Assembly (NCBI GenBank): GCA_947369085.1
Contig: CANBJR010000014.1
Coordinates: 1 to 54,307 of the forward strand
From: an uncultured Clostridia bacterium
Lineage (GTDB): Bacteria; Bacillota; Clostridia; Oscillospirales; Acutalibacteraceae
Length of the DNA: 54,307 bases
Reading direction: 5' to 3'
The notes beneath the pieces were generated by a model that saw only the letters and a program-made list of their open reading frames with translations, ran no database searches and was not told the origin of the DNA. The position numbers and the translations under genes were made by a program. This document shows, piece by piece, positions 1 to 8,537 of the stretch (its first letter is position 1; each line of letters opens with the position of its first letter).

Positions 1-51
1 TAGCTGATGTTGCTGTAACTGTATGAACATAACCTGTTCCGGCATCTACTC

Positions 52-783
52 CTATACACCGTTATCACTATAATAATATGAATTTTTATTACTGACTTTA
101 AATGATTGTAATGAACTACAGCCATTAAAAAGCCTTGAAAATGAATAATAGCTCTTGGGCACCAAACCAGAACCAATTTCTACATTTTTTAAATTCGTAC
201 ACGAATTAAAAATATCAGGACTGTTGAAATATTTTACACTGTCGGGCAAACTAATATTTTCCAGTGATGTACAGTTATAAAAGCAGTTTCCATCTAAGGT
301 TAAGACGGTATTTGGTATTTTTACTGATTTTAAGTTTTGACATTTTAAGAAAAGCATACTACCAATATATGTTATGCCATTCGGTAAATTCAAAAACTCT
401 ATTGCAGAATTAGCAAATGCACTTCCTTCTATTTCTTTCATATATGTAGGAAGTTCAATTGTTTTTAATTTTGGGCAATCTCCAAATGCACTTGCTTTGA
501 TTTTATTAATTCTATTTGGAATTTTAACACTTACTATATATTTATTTTTATAAAAAGCTGTTGTTCCAATTGTTGTCACTTTATTACCATAAATCGTTGA
601 AGGTATTGTGACGTTTGTCGCCGAGCCGTTATATTTTGTTATAGTACAGGTGTAGTCATCTTCAAGTCTGTATTCGTAGTCACCGTAGGTTGCTGCACTA
701 ACCGTAAACGGTGCAACAGTCAGCACACCAAATGCCATAATTACCGCAAGTAATACGGCTGTCAGCTTTTTGATTTTTTTCAT
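52..783 (-). CDS. BspA-type leucine-rich-repeat surface protein, C-terminus broken by a stop/frameshift
   Basis: Secreted surface protein. The first ~31 residues are a signal peptide (KK, hydrophobic core, ending VSAA). Then come about six ~23-residue BspA/LRR_5 repeats of the form 'AF..C..L..I.LP..v..I'. These families usually act in adhesion or substrate contact outside the cell. The frame ends at a TAG (52-54) right after SDNGV, a point where relatives normally continue. In the next frame, positions 1 to about 59 (minus strand) read IGVDAGTGYVHTVTATSA, which looks like genuine protein sequence. That frame has stops immediately upstream, so the break must lie at about 54-66. The gene is therefore probably frameshifted or recombined, and continues beyond the window. 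It is divergent from the XRE gene at 924. Signal and repeats are clear; the ligand is unknown. Confidence 0.75.
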   Translation of the reverse strand: MKKIKKLTAVLLAVIMAFGVLTVAPFTVSAATYGDYEYRLEDDYTCTITKYNGSATNVTIPSTIYGNKVTTIGTTAFYKNKYIVSVKIPNRINKIKASAFGDCPKLKTIELPTYMKEIEGSAFANSAIEFLNLPNGITYIGSMLFLKCQNLKSVKIPNTVLTLDGNCFYNCTSLENISLPDSVKYFNSPDIFNSCTNLKNVEIGSGLVPKSYYSFSRLFNGCSSLQSFKVSNKNSYYYSDNGV

Positions 784-851
784 TCTGAATTCCTCCTAAA
801 TAATATTCTTTAATCAACAATAAATATAAGTTGATTTATAATAAAAATAAC

Positions 852-884
852 ACATAAGTATTCAAATGTCAACATATGTATTCA
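852..884. promoter_or_regulatory. Direct-repeat operator candidate between LRR and XRE genes
   Basis: Two 13-bp direct repeats, ACATAAGTATTCA (852-864) and ACATATGTATTCA (872-884), differ at one base and are offset by 20 bp, about two helical turns. They sit in the divergent intergenic region between the LRR gene (starts 783) and the XRE regulator (starts 924). An inverted repeat AATCAAC/GTTGATT also lies nearer the LRR gene at about 813-837. Spacing and position suit binding by an XRE-family regulator; this is inference. Confidence 0.4.
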
Positions 885-923
885 TAATTTGCACAAAAAA
901 CATATACACTATTACTGGGTGAT

Positions 924-1169
924 ATGATGTTTGTACAAATGCTTGATTCAAAAATAGTCGGCGAGGTTATTTCCGAGTACAGAAAGAAAAAGAATATTTC
1001 ACAAGAGGTATTAAGCGGTTTGTCAGACATAGGAAGAACACACCTGAGTGCAATTGAACGAGGAGAGCGCAAGCCAACTCTTGAAACCTTTTACAGAATA
1101 TGTGTTGCGCTTGATGTGAAAATGAGCGAGGTTACTGCTGAAATTGAAAATCGAATAGAGAGAATGTAG
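924..1169 (+). CDS. XRE-family helix-turn-helix regulator (81 aa)
   Basis: Small DNA-binding protein made almost entirely of one XRE/Cro-type HTH domain: YRKKKNISQEVLS as helices 1-2, then GRTHLSAIERGERKPTLETFYRICVALDV as the recognition helix and following helices. It is the expected size for a one-domain repressor. It is divergent from the LRR surface gene, with direct repeats between them, so it may control that gene and itself. Three ATGs (924, 927, 939) are close together. The GGGTGA at 917-922 is very close to the first two, so the exact start is uncertain. The next XRE gene follows after 57 bp on the same strand. Confidence 0.8.
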   Translation: MMFVQMLDSKIVGEVISEYRKKKNISQEVLSGLSDIGRTHLSAIERGERKPTLETFYRICVALDVKMSEVTAEIENRIERM

Positions 1170-1226
1170 CTTTAATTCAATAAAATTCATGTAATACCAT
1201 TTACAAGTATAATCGGAGAAAATGTT

Positions 1227-1556
1227 ATGAACAGAATTACTATGTTGAGAAAAGAAAAGGGTATGAGTCAGATTGCTTTGTCAATCAAGCTCAATGTGTC
1301 GCAGAAGATGATAAGCGCATATGAAACAGGCAAAAGCGAGCCGAGTATTGAAACTCTGAAAAGCCTTGCCGATATTTTTAATACCTCCGTTGATTACATT
1401 ATAGGTTATTCGAATGTCAGGCAACCTCTTGATAAAATTGTTCAGGCAAGTCTTAACGAAGATGAGTGTGAACTGCTTGACGGCTTTCGTACTCTCGATA
1501 AAAAGCGTCAGCATATAGCTTTAGGAGTAATATTGGGATTAAAGAATTGTGAATAA
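1227..1556 (+). CDS. XRE-family regulator with C-terminal LDGFR module (109 aa)
   Basis: N-terminal XRE HTH (residues ~4-60: MLRKEKGMSQIALSIKLNVS, then ISAYETGKSEPSIETLKSLADIFNTSVDYIIG). A C-terminal helical part contains the segment LLDGFRTLDKKRQ. The same architecture, with matching NTSVDY(I/L)IG and (L/I)(L/I)DGFR segments, is found in the protein at 7970-8308, so the two are paralogues. The start is supported by CGGAG about 10 nt upstream. It lies 57 bp after the previous XRE gene and is probably transcribed with it. A strong terminator follows. Target genes are unknown. Confidence 0.85.
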   Translation: MNRITMLRKEKGMSQIALSIKLNVSQKMISAYETGKSEPSIETLKSLADIFNTSVDYIIGYSNVRQPLDKIVQASLNEDECELLDGFRTLDKKRQHIALGVILGLKNCE

Positions 1557-1562
1557 TATAAG

Positions 1563-1604
1563 AACACGGCAGGAACTGCATATTAAATGCAGACCTGCCG
1601 TGTT
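1563..1604. terminator. Bidirectional intrinsic terminator
   Basis: Perfect 11-bp arms AACACGGCAGG / CCTGCCGTGTT (1563-1573, 1594-1604), with a second inner CTGCA/TGCAG stem. It lies between the convergent XRE gene (ends 1556) and trkH (ends 1626), with A/T tracts on both sides, and can serve both. Confidence 0.85.
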
Positions 1605-1625
1605 TTGTGTTATTATGTTTAGAAA

Positions 1626-3074
1626 TCAAGACTTTTTCCATGCTGATGGGGAGAACAACAGCAGCAGCGGGAACAACTCAAGTCTGCCTGCGAGCATATC
1701 AAAAATGAGTACGCTCTTTGACAATATGCTGAAATTAGCGTAATTTCCGACGGGACCGACTTCTCCGAGTCCCGGACCTGTGTTATTTAGGTTTGCCGCA
1801 ATACTTGTAAAGCTTGTTAAAAAGTCCTTGTTCTCAATTGAAATCAAAAGAAAACTTAAAACGAAGATTCCCATATACACCACAAGAAATACCGAGGTGT
1901 TGCGCATAATGCTGTGGTCAACGGTTTTTCCGTCCATTTTTACAGCCTTTACGTTTCTGGGGTGGATAAGCAGAGCAAATTCTTTTTTGACCTCTTTGCA
2001 GAGAATCAGGATTCTTGAAATTTTAAATCCGCCGCCCGTACTTCCCGCCATAGCGCCGACAAAGGTGATTATTACAATTATTGCCTTTGAAAGCGCAGGC
2101 CAGTGGTTGACATCGCCGATTCCGAATCCCGTTGTCGTGATAATAGATGAAACATAGAAAAAGCTTTGGTGGAACGATTCAAAAAGCGTGGGGTAGAGGG
2201 AGCTTATATTTATAGTGATTACAGCGATTGAAACTACGATAATTCCCACATAAACCCAAAGCTCTTCCATTTTGAATGCCTGCTTGAATTTTTTTGCGAG
2301 AAGAAGAATGTAGAATGAAAAATTAAGGCTGAATAACAGCATAAATACTGCAATGATCGTCTGTAAATAATGGCTGTCATAGGCGGCAATGTTGTTGCTG
2401 TGTATTCCGAAACCTCCTGTGCCGGCTGTTGCAAAGCTTGTGTTAATTGCGTCAAAAAATCCCATTCCGCCGCAAAGCAAAAGTATGAGTTCAAGTAAAG
2501 TAAGTCCGATGTATATGCCGTACAGTAAAGCGGCATAGCTTCTCATATGCGGAACAGCCTTGCCGATTATCGGGCCGGGGCTTTCTGCTTTCATAAGGTA
2601 AATGTTTTGCTGACCGCCAAGTTTCGGAATGATAGCAAGCAAAAACACAATTACACCCATTCCGCCGAGCCAGTTAAGAAAACTTCGCCAAATAAGCATA
2701 CCGTGGCTTAAAGATTCTACATTTAAAAGTACCGACGAGCCTGTTGTTGTAAAACCAGAAACGGTTTCGAAAAATGCGTCAATAAAGCTTGGAATTTCAC
2801 CGCTGAGCCAAAACGGCATACAACCGACAAGCGACATAATAATCCAGCTTAGAGCCGTTGCCGCAAAGCCTGCCTTTTGATAGAGTACCATATTTTTAGG
2901 CTTTTTAATTTTAACAGCCATCAAGCCCAAAACTGCGCTTGCCACACCAGTAATCAGAAAATACAACCCCTCGTGTTCGCCGTAAATAAACGAGGTCAAT
3001 GTTGCAATCTGCATTGCCGCACCTTCAATAATGAGAACCCAACCGAGTATATATACAATAATTCGTTTATTCAT
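1626..3074 (-). CDS. trkH: Trk-type potassium uptake membrane subunit TrkH
   Basis: Membrane pore subunit of the Trk/Ktr potassium uptake system. The protein has 482 aa, normal for the family, and many hydrophobic segments starting with MNKRIIVYILGWVLIIEG. All four selectivity-filter loops are visible: TTTGSS (~109-114), TAGTGGFG (~216-223), TTTGFG (~313-318) and NNTGPG (~430-435), each with the filter glycine. The TrkA gene lies directly upstream on the same strand (gap 15 bp), and the trkA stop overlaps a GAGGG motif that may be the trkH ribosome site, so the two form an operon. TrkA binds NAD(H)/nucleotides and gates this pore. No lesion seen. Confidence 0.95.
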   Translation of the reverse strand: MNKRIIVYILGWVLIIEGAAMQIATLTSFIYGEHEGLYFLITGVASAVLGLMAVKIKKPKNMVLYQKAGFAATALSWIIMSLVGCMPFWLSGEIPSFIDAFFETVSGFTTTGSSVLLNVESLSHGMLIWRSFLNWLGGMGVIVFLLAIIPKLGGQQNIYLMKAESPGPIIGKAVPHMRSYAALLYGIYIGLTLLELILLLCGGMGFFDAINTSFATAGTGGFGIHSNNIAAYDSHYLQTIIAVFMLLFSLNFSFYILLLAKKFKQAFKMEELWVYVGIIVVSIAVITINISSLYPTLFESFHQSFFYVSSIITTTGFGIGDVNHWPALSKAIIVIITFVGAMAGSTGGGFKISRILILCKEVKKEFALLIHPRNVKAVKMDGKTVDHSIMRNTSVFLVVYMGIFVLSFLLISIENKDFLTSFTSIAANLNNTGPGLGEVGPVGNYANFSILSKSVLIFDMLAGRLELFPLLLLFSPSAWKKS

Positions 3075-3089
3075 ATATTAAAACTACCC

Positions 3090-4448
3090 TCAATGCCTGC
3101 TTATAATATCGTCAAGGTCGTTTAACCCCTTTTGTCTGGTAAGTATTACAACCGTATCATCGGGCATAATTGAGTCACTGCCCTGAGGAAGAATGATTTT
3201 TCCGTGACGATTAATGCAAATAATCTGAAGATTATCAATAAGATTTAGCTTTTGCAAAGGAATACCGCATACCTTTGAATTGTTTTTTACCCTGAATTCA
3301 AGTGCTTCAATGCGGTCATCATTGAGCCTGTAGAGCGTTTCAATATTACTGCCGAGTGAATTCTGCATGGCTCTGATGTATCTTGCAATATATTCGCCCG
3401 TAAGGCTTTTGGGGTGAATAATGCAGTCAAAATTAAGATTTGAAAGAATTGAATCAAACGAGGTGTTGTTGACCTTTGTAATAATCTTTGCCTTTGAAAC
3501 ATCGTTTAAATACAGAGAGATTAAAATATTCTCTTCGTCATAGTCCATAAGTGCCGCAATTCCGTCGGCGTGTTCAACGCCTTCGCTCAAAAGCAAATCT
3601 TGATCCATACAGTCGCCGTGAATTATTACCGCACCTGGCAGAAGCTCTGCAAGCTCGGTGCATCTTTCGGCGTTCTTATCAATAATTTTTACGTTAGCAC
3701 CCGACTTTAAAAGCTTCATAGCAAGGTAGTATGAAACCTTGCCGCCGCCCAGCAAAATTACGTCACGGCTTTTGCCGATTGCAACATTAATTTTTCTGAA
3801 AAATCTTGCGGCAGTGTCAGACTTTGATACAATTGAAATTTTATCGCCGCTTTGAATAACAAAGTCGCCGTTAGGAATATAAACTTCGCTGCCACGCTCA
3901 ACCGAGCAAATTCTTACCTTGCCTTTAAGAATATCAATCTGACTTATTTTTTTATTGCTGATAGGTGAATCCTGCGGAATCTGAACTTTAATAAGGTCAA
4001 CAATTCCCTTTGCAAACGAGTCAATTTCAAGTGCGCCCGAAAATCGTAAAAGACGGCTGATTTCGGTTGCCGCGGTAAGCTCGGGATTGATAGCCATTGA
4101 AAGGCCAAGCTGATCCTTTACCCTGTACAAATCGCTTGTATATTCGGGATTTCTTACCCTTGCAATTGTGTGCTGTACACCTGCGGCTTTAGCCATAAGG
4201 CAGGTGTAGAGGTTAATTTCATCTCTTGCCGCAGCGGCAATCACAAGGTCGGCTGACTGTGCTCCCGCGTCAACAAGTACTTCATATGTTGCGCCGTTGC
4301 CCTCTATTCCCATAACGTCAAGGGATTCGGACAGGCGTGTAACTGCATCGTGGTTTATGTCGACTACAACGATTTCATGTCCTGCGGAGTTAAGCTCCGA
4401 TGCAATGGATGTGCCTACTTTGCCGCATCCGACAATTACAATCTTCAT
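3090..4448 (-). CDS. trkA: Trk potassium uptake regulatory protein TrkA
   Basis: Cytoplasmic nucleotide-binding gating subunit of Trk potassium uptake. At 452 aa it is the tandem form, with two RCK_N Rossmann domains each followed by an RCK_C domain. The first nucleotide loop is VGCGKVGTSIA (residues 6-16); the second is LLGGGKVSYYLA (~232-243). Acidic residues after the second strand (VVVDIN and IIDKN) fit NAD(H) binding. First gene of the trkA-trkH operon; its product should sit as a ring under TrkH. The adjacent divergent antiporter pseudogene also concerns potassium or sodium balance. Confidence 0.95.
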   Translation of the reverse strand: MKIVIVGCGKVGTSIASELNSAGHEIVVVDINHDAVTRLSESLDVMGIEGNGATYEVLVDAGAQSADLVIAAAARDEINLYTCLMAKAAGVQHTIARVRNPEYTSDLYRVKDQLGLSMAINPELTAATEISRLLRFSGALEIDSFAKGIVDLIKVQIPQDSPISNKKISQIDILKGKVRICSVERGSEVYIPNGDFVIQSGDKISIVSKSDTAARFFRKINVAIGKSRDVILLGGGKVSYYLAMKLLKSGANVKIIDKNAERCTELAELLPGAVIIHGDCMDQDLLLSEGVEHADGIAALMDYDEENILISLYLNDVSKAKIITKVNNTSFDSILSNLNFDCIIHPKSLTGEYIARYIRAMQNSLGSNIETLYRLNDDRIEALEFRVKNNSKVCGIPLQKLNLIDNLQIICINRHGKIILPQGSDSIMPDDTVVILTRQKGLNDLDDIISRH

Positions 4449-4627
4449 AACTACCTCTCATTTAAAAAGAAATATTAATCATATTCCCCGTAAACATATA
4501 AAGTCATAATACACTAATTTATACGCAAAATCAATACATAATGATAAAAAACTCGGATTTCTTACAAAACTCATCTACTTGCCAAAATTTAGCTTTTATA
4601 GTAAAATAATATTAATAGTTATTTTTT

Positions 4628-4661
4628 CGGTGCAACAAGGACGTTCATCTCTGTTGTGCCG
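4628..4661 (+). promoter_or_regulatory. Hairpin in the leader of the antiporter pseudogene
   Basis: CGGTGCAACA (4628-4637) and TGTTGTGCCG (4652-4661) can form a 10-bp stem in plus-strand RNA with two G-U pairs and a 14-nt loop. It lies about 40 nt before the antiporter start. No U tract follows, so it is not a plain terminator, and no known riboswitch class was recognised. Function is unknown. Confidence 0.3.
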
Positions 4662-4699
4662 CTTTGCATTTATATAGCACAATATTTTGCGGAGGTACT

Positions 4700-6299
4700 A
4701 TGGCTCTTTACATATTAATTGCGGCGGTAATAATTATTATTTGCCTGACCGTGAGCAAGTTCAGTTCCAAAATCGGCGTGCCGGTTCTGCTTGCTTTTAT
4801 TTTTCTGGGAATGCTGTTTGGATGTGACGGAATTTTTAAAATTCAGTTTGACAACTTTTCGTTTGCCGAAACAATCTGCTCTACATCGCTGATATTCATA
4901 ATGTTTTACGGCGGATTCGGCACTAACTGGAAAAAGGCAAAAAAAGTTGCCGCAAAGTCGGTTTTGCTTTCAACGCTCGGCGTAGTGCTTACCGCAGGAA
5001 TTACGGGATTGTTTTGCTGTTTTGTACTGAAATTTGATTTGCTTGAAAGTATGCTTATCGGTGCGGTAATAAGCTCCACCGACGCGGCATCGGTTTTTTC
5101 GATACTAAGGAGCAAACGGCTTAACTTAAAACACAATACTGCATCACTCCTTGAAGTGGAAAGCTGAAGTAACGACCCCTGCGCATATATGATGATGTTG
5201 ATTATCCTTACATTTATGAGCGGAAAAACAAGCGGCATTGAGATTTTGTATATGATTTTTGCGCAGATAGTCTTTGGTGCGGCAATTGGAGTTGCAACAG
5301 CGTTTTTGGCTTACTTTATGCTAAAAAAATGAATTTCTGCACAAACGGGTTTGAGTCAATACTTGTGTTTTCTATGGCGTTGGTATCGTATTCTCTGGCA
5401 TCTGTAATAGGCGGAAACGGATATCTTGCTGTGTACATTACGGGAATAATCCTCGGAAATAAGGAAATTCCGAATAAAAAGTCACTTGTGCATTTCTTTG
5501 ACGGAATAACGGGACTTATGCAGATACTCATATTCTTCCTGTTGGGACTTACTGCATTTCCATCACAGATGGTTTCAATTATACTTCCTGCACTTGCAAT
5601 TGCGCTGTTTCTCACATTCGTTGCTCGTCCGTTGTCGGTATTTGCAATTCTCACGCCGTTCCGCTGCCCGTTAAAGCAACAGCTCCTTATTTCGTGGTCC
5701 GGACTTCGTGGTGCGGCTTCAATAGTATTTGCAATAATGGCGGTTGTAAGCCCTGCATATCTCAAAAATGACGTATTCCACGTTGTTTTTTTCATAGTGT
5801 TGTTCTCAATTTTAATTCAGGGAACGCTTATTCCGTTTGTGGCAAAGCACCTTGATATGATAGATAACAAGAGCGACGTTATGAAAACCTTTAACGACTA
5901 CACAAAGGAGGTCCCTGTTCAGTTTATTAAGCTCCCAATTGACAAAAAGCATCCTTGGGCAAACAAGAAGGTCTGCAACATTCATTTTTTCCGAACACAA
6001 TTCTTGCGCTGATAATCAGAGATGATAAGCAGATTGTTCCGAGAGGCAACACGACATTGCTTGCAGGCGATATTGCCGTTTTGAGCGGTCCGTCGCTTGA
6101 AAAGAAGTTTACAGGTCATCTTACGGAGATTGAAGTTGACTCCGACAGCGAGTGGATAGGAATGGCGCTTTCTGAAATTGACCTCGACTCCGACAAGCTT
6201 GTAACACTGATAAAGAGGGGAAAGAGGATTGTAATTCCGAGCGGCAAGACGGTTGTAAAGGAAAATGACGTTTTAATTATCAACAAAACGCAGAAGTAG
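4700..6299 (+). pseudogene. Broken K+/H+ (Na+/H+) antiporter, NhaP2/CvrA-type, three lesions
   Basis: Remains of a CPA1-type cation/proton antiporter: an N-terminal exchanger domain and a C-terminal TrkA_C-like domain (GNTTLLAGDIAVLSGP). GGAGG at 4691-4695 precedes an ATG at 4700. The coding sequence is split among three frames. (1) TGA at 5165-5167 replaces one codon in the run LLEVES-stop-SNDPCAYM; it would be GGA (Gly) in the parent. (2) At the A7 run 5323-5329 the frame ends in LKK-stop and protein-like sequence continues in the +2 frame (NFCTNGFESILVFS). (3) At the T-run near 5986 the frame shifts again to reach PNTILALIIRDDKQIVPRG and the end at 6299. Three separate lesions make loss of function likely. 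The two homopolymer shifts could be sequencing errors, but the TGA could not be explained that way. It sits beside trkAH, whose role is related. Confidence 0.85.
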
Positions 6300-6314
6300 G
6301 ATATTGACAAAATT

Positions 6315-6357
6315 AAAACAAGCGTTCATCGAATTTTTAACGATGAACGCTTGTTTT
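6315..6357. terminator. Strong bidirectional terminator
   Basis: Perfect 17-bp stem, AAAACAAGCGTTCATCG (6315-6331) and its complement (6341-6357), with a 9-nt loop and flanking A/T runs. It separates the antiporter pseudogene from the convergent Ig-like surface protein gene and can stop both. Confidence 0.9.
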
Positions 6358-6384
6358 GTATGAATTACAAGTTAAATTTGGTTT

Positions 6385-7818
6385 TTAGAAAAGCTGTTTC
6401 TTTCTGCCGATAACAGCCATTACACCTGCGGCTAAAAGAAGAACGGAAAGCAGAATTGCGGAAACAGCGACATTTCCTGTTGCAACCGCACCGTTGCTTG
6501 TGTTGTTTGACGATACAGTATCTTTTGTGGCTGTGTCAGAGGTTGAGCTTGCGCCGCCCTGTGAGCTTGTCGGAACGGTACTGCTTGGATTGCTTGGTGT
6601 TGTAGGGTTGATAACCTCGCCCGGAGTTGAGGGCTTTTCACCTGTGCCTGTATTTTTAACTGAAAATTCAAGTGTTAAATCAGTTATTTCTAAACTGAAT
6701 ACTGCTTTATAATCTCCTAAATCCTTAACATTGATGAATATCGGCTTTGTTTTTGGAGCTGTAAAATAAACATATGGTGCAAATGCATTACCATCGTCAT
6801 CATGTCCTTTGTAAATTCCTTCAGAAAACGTTATTACATTTTTTTCTCCGTTTTCACGACTGATTGTCAGTTCTGCTCCTTTCATATTATATGCAATTGA
6901 ATTGCTTTCGTCTTCTTTAGTGTAAGGAGCGTTAAACTCTTTATCGGGTAACTTTGTCAATTCAAGTTTAGTAATTGGATTCAAAATAAACTCATTTTCA
7001 AGGACAGTAATTTTCTGAGTTGCAGTACAGCCTGATAATTCATAGGTGATTTCAGTATCACCAAGAGGTAAATTGTTTAGTATACCGTATTCGTCAGTAC
7101 CTTGAATTTTAAGCTCACCGTCAATACCTTTTTCGTAGAAACACGCAGGTACTTCAAAATCTTCATCATATGAATAGTTGTATGTTGTGCCGTCGTTAAA
7201 AGTTAAGAGCATTTCAAGACCTTCCATAAGGTCATATGCCCCTACATAACCACCGTAGTATTTTTCAATTGTAGTATTATCGGTGGCTTTCGTGATTTCG
7301 ATTGATGTTAATTCAGGTACAATTACATTTATTTCTTGTGTGGCTGTGTAATCATAAGTATTAATTGCTGTTGCATGGTGTGTAAATGTATATCTAACCG
7401 TGTGTTTCCCGGGAGATAAAATGTAACATTCGTTGTATAAATCATATTCGATATCGTCAACATCTACGCTGAGGTAGCCGTAATCATCTATTCCTCCAAA
7501 ATCTATGTAATCGCCTGTTTCGTTATATGAGTAGTCAATACTGCTGCCATCCTTCATATTGAAACGAAATTCCAAACCATCGTATAGCTTATCGAAAAAA
7601 TCTTCTTTTTTAACTTCAGAATAATAAAATTCGGTCTTATCAGGTGCTTTTGTAATTTCAAAAAATTCTATGTAATCATAATTTTCCGGTTCATCGTGAG
7701 ATGAAGTATCCTCCCATTCATAGTCGCTTGCAAAAACCTGCACCAATGCAGTCGGCACAAGCGTTGCCGTCAGCATTAAAGCTAACAGGATTGATAAAAT
7801 TTTTGTCCGTTTTTTCAT
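6385..7818 (-). CDS. Secreted Ig-like surface protein with C-terminal membrane anchor
   Basis: 477 aa. Residues 1-31 are a signal peptide (KKR, hydrophobic core, ending VFAS). Three related ~90-130-residue units follow. Each begins with a motif like 'I.EITKAPDKTE' (EITKAPDKTEF, IEITKATDNTTI, LELTKLPDKEF) and contains a 'DG(S/T)..(D/N)YSY(N/D)' strand pair, as in bacterial Ig-like (Big) domains. Then comes a Ser/Thr/Pro-rich linker (~375-440) and a C-terminal hydrophobic helix with a basic tail (VAVSAILLSVLLLAAGVMAVIGRKKQLF). The segment before the helix is NGAVATGN, like a degenerate sortase motif (TGD/TGN) and not LPXTG. It is divergent from an XRE regulator with paired operator-like sites between them. 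Ligand unknown. Confidence 0.8.
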   Translation of the reverse strand: MKKRTKILSILLALMLTATLVPTALVQVFASDYEWEDTSSHDEPENYDYIEFFEITKAPDKTEFYYSEVKKEDFFDKLYDGLEFRFNMKDGSSIDYSYNETGDYIDFGGIDDYGYLSVDVDDIEYDLYNECYILSPGKHTVRYTFTHHATAINTYDYTATQEINVIVPELTSIEITKATDNTTIEKYYGGYVGAYDLMEGLEMLLTFNDGTTYNYSYDEDFEVPACFYEKGIDGELKIQGTDEYGILNNLPLGDTEITYELSGCTATQKITVLENEFILNPITKLELTKLPDKEFNAPYTKEDESNSIAYNMKGAELTISRENGEKNVITFSEGIYKGHDDDGNAFAPYVYFTAPKTKPIFINVKDLGDYKAVFSLEITDLTLEFSVKNTGTGEKPSTPGEVINPTTPSNPSSTVPTSSQGGASSTSDTATKDTVSSNNTSNGAVATGNVAVSAILLSVLLLAAGVMAVIGRKKQLF

Positions 7819-7881
7819 TATAATTTCCCCTTTATTTGTATTTGTTTGATTTATATAGTCAAACTTTTATTTGTATTATAT

Positions 7882-7944
7882 AACAACTACAGGTTGTTGT
7901 CAATAACTAATAATAAGTTTTTTATTTAACTACTTCAAGTTGTT
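7882..7944. promoter_or_regulatory. Twin 17-bp palindromic operator-like sites
   Basis: Site 1 is AACAACTACAGGTTGTT (7882-7898, perfect 6-bp arms, 5-bp spacer). Site 2 is AACTACTTCAAGTTGTT (7928-7944, one arm mismatch). They match at 14 of 17 positions and are 46 bp apart. They lie between the divergent Ig-like protein gene (start 7818) and the XRE gene (start 7970). Repeated dyads of this size and position are typical of XRE-family operators. Another dyad, GTTTGA/TCAAAC (7844-7864), lies closer to the surface gene. Binding by the 7970 protein is inference. Confidence 0.6.
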
Positions 7945-7969
7945 AATATTAATATTGAGGTGATTAGTT

Positions 7970-8308
7970 ATGGTAAAAAACTTAAAGCTTTTAAGAACAA
8001 AAAAAGGATTGAGCCAGCAACAGCTTGCCGATATTATCGGCACAAGCCAGCAGTCAATTAATAAGTATGAAAATCACAACGTTGAGCCTGATATTGACAC
8101 GCTTATTGCATTTGCGGACTTTTTCAATACTTCCGTTGATTATCTGATAGGAAATACCGATATAAACCGAAAAATAGAATTTGTTCAGAACTACGATTTA
8201 AATAATGAGGAATCAAGTTTAATTGATGGATTCAGAAAGCTGACAAAAGGGGAAAAAGACAGTATTTTTGCTGTAGTAAATAATTATATTGCGGCACGTA
8301 TAAGATAA
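7970..8308 (+). CDS. XRE-family regulator with C-terminal IDGFR module (112 aa)
   Basis: N-terminal XRE HTH (residues ~4-62: LLRTKKGLSQQQLADIIGTS, then INKYENHNVEPDIDTLIAFADFFNTSVDYLIG) and a helical C-terminal part containing LIDGFRKLTKGEKD. It is a paralogue of the protein at 1227-1556. Start supported by GAGGTGAT at 7957-7964. It is divergent from the Ig-like surface protein, with twin dyads between, so autoregulation and control of that gene are plausible. Confidence 0.88.
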   Translation: MVKNLKLLRTKKGLSQQQLADIIGTSQQSINKYENHNVEPDIDTLIAFADFFNTSVDYLIGNTDINRKIEFVQNYDLNNEESSLIDGFRKLTKGEKDSIFAVVNNYIAARIR

Positions 8309-8376
8309 TTAATTATATAGTTATATCTTTTGTAAGCTTAACTATAATTTAGCGTTGGTAATATAGCAACGTTGAC

Positions 8377-8490
8377 GTAGGGACACGGCGTGTGTCAAGA
8401 GTAACATGGTTGCCGTGTCCACACAAAAATTGTAATACAATTTTTGTGAATGGGACGTGTGGAAACCCGTCTCCTACGGAAAGGTTTGTT
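8377..8490. repeat. Dispersed palindromic repeat, copy A (with an internal insertion)
   Basis: Begins GTAGGGACACGGCG and ends near GGAAAGGTTTGTT. It matches the element at 25930-26023 over nearly its whole length. Copy A has about 18 extra bases (8392-8410) inside the GGACACGGC/GCCGTGTCC palindrome. It contains no gene. This looks like a non-coding REP/MITE-type genomic repeat. Confidence 0.7.
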
Positions 8491-8537
8491 GTCCCTCTAT
8501 AATTATGATTTAATGGATAAAGTATGATTGCCACTGC

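Noticed and set aside
5165..5167. TGA in the antiporter as a selenocysteine codon
   Set aside because: It replaces a Gly-like position, no SECIS-like hairpin was seen downstream, and two further frameshifts follow.
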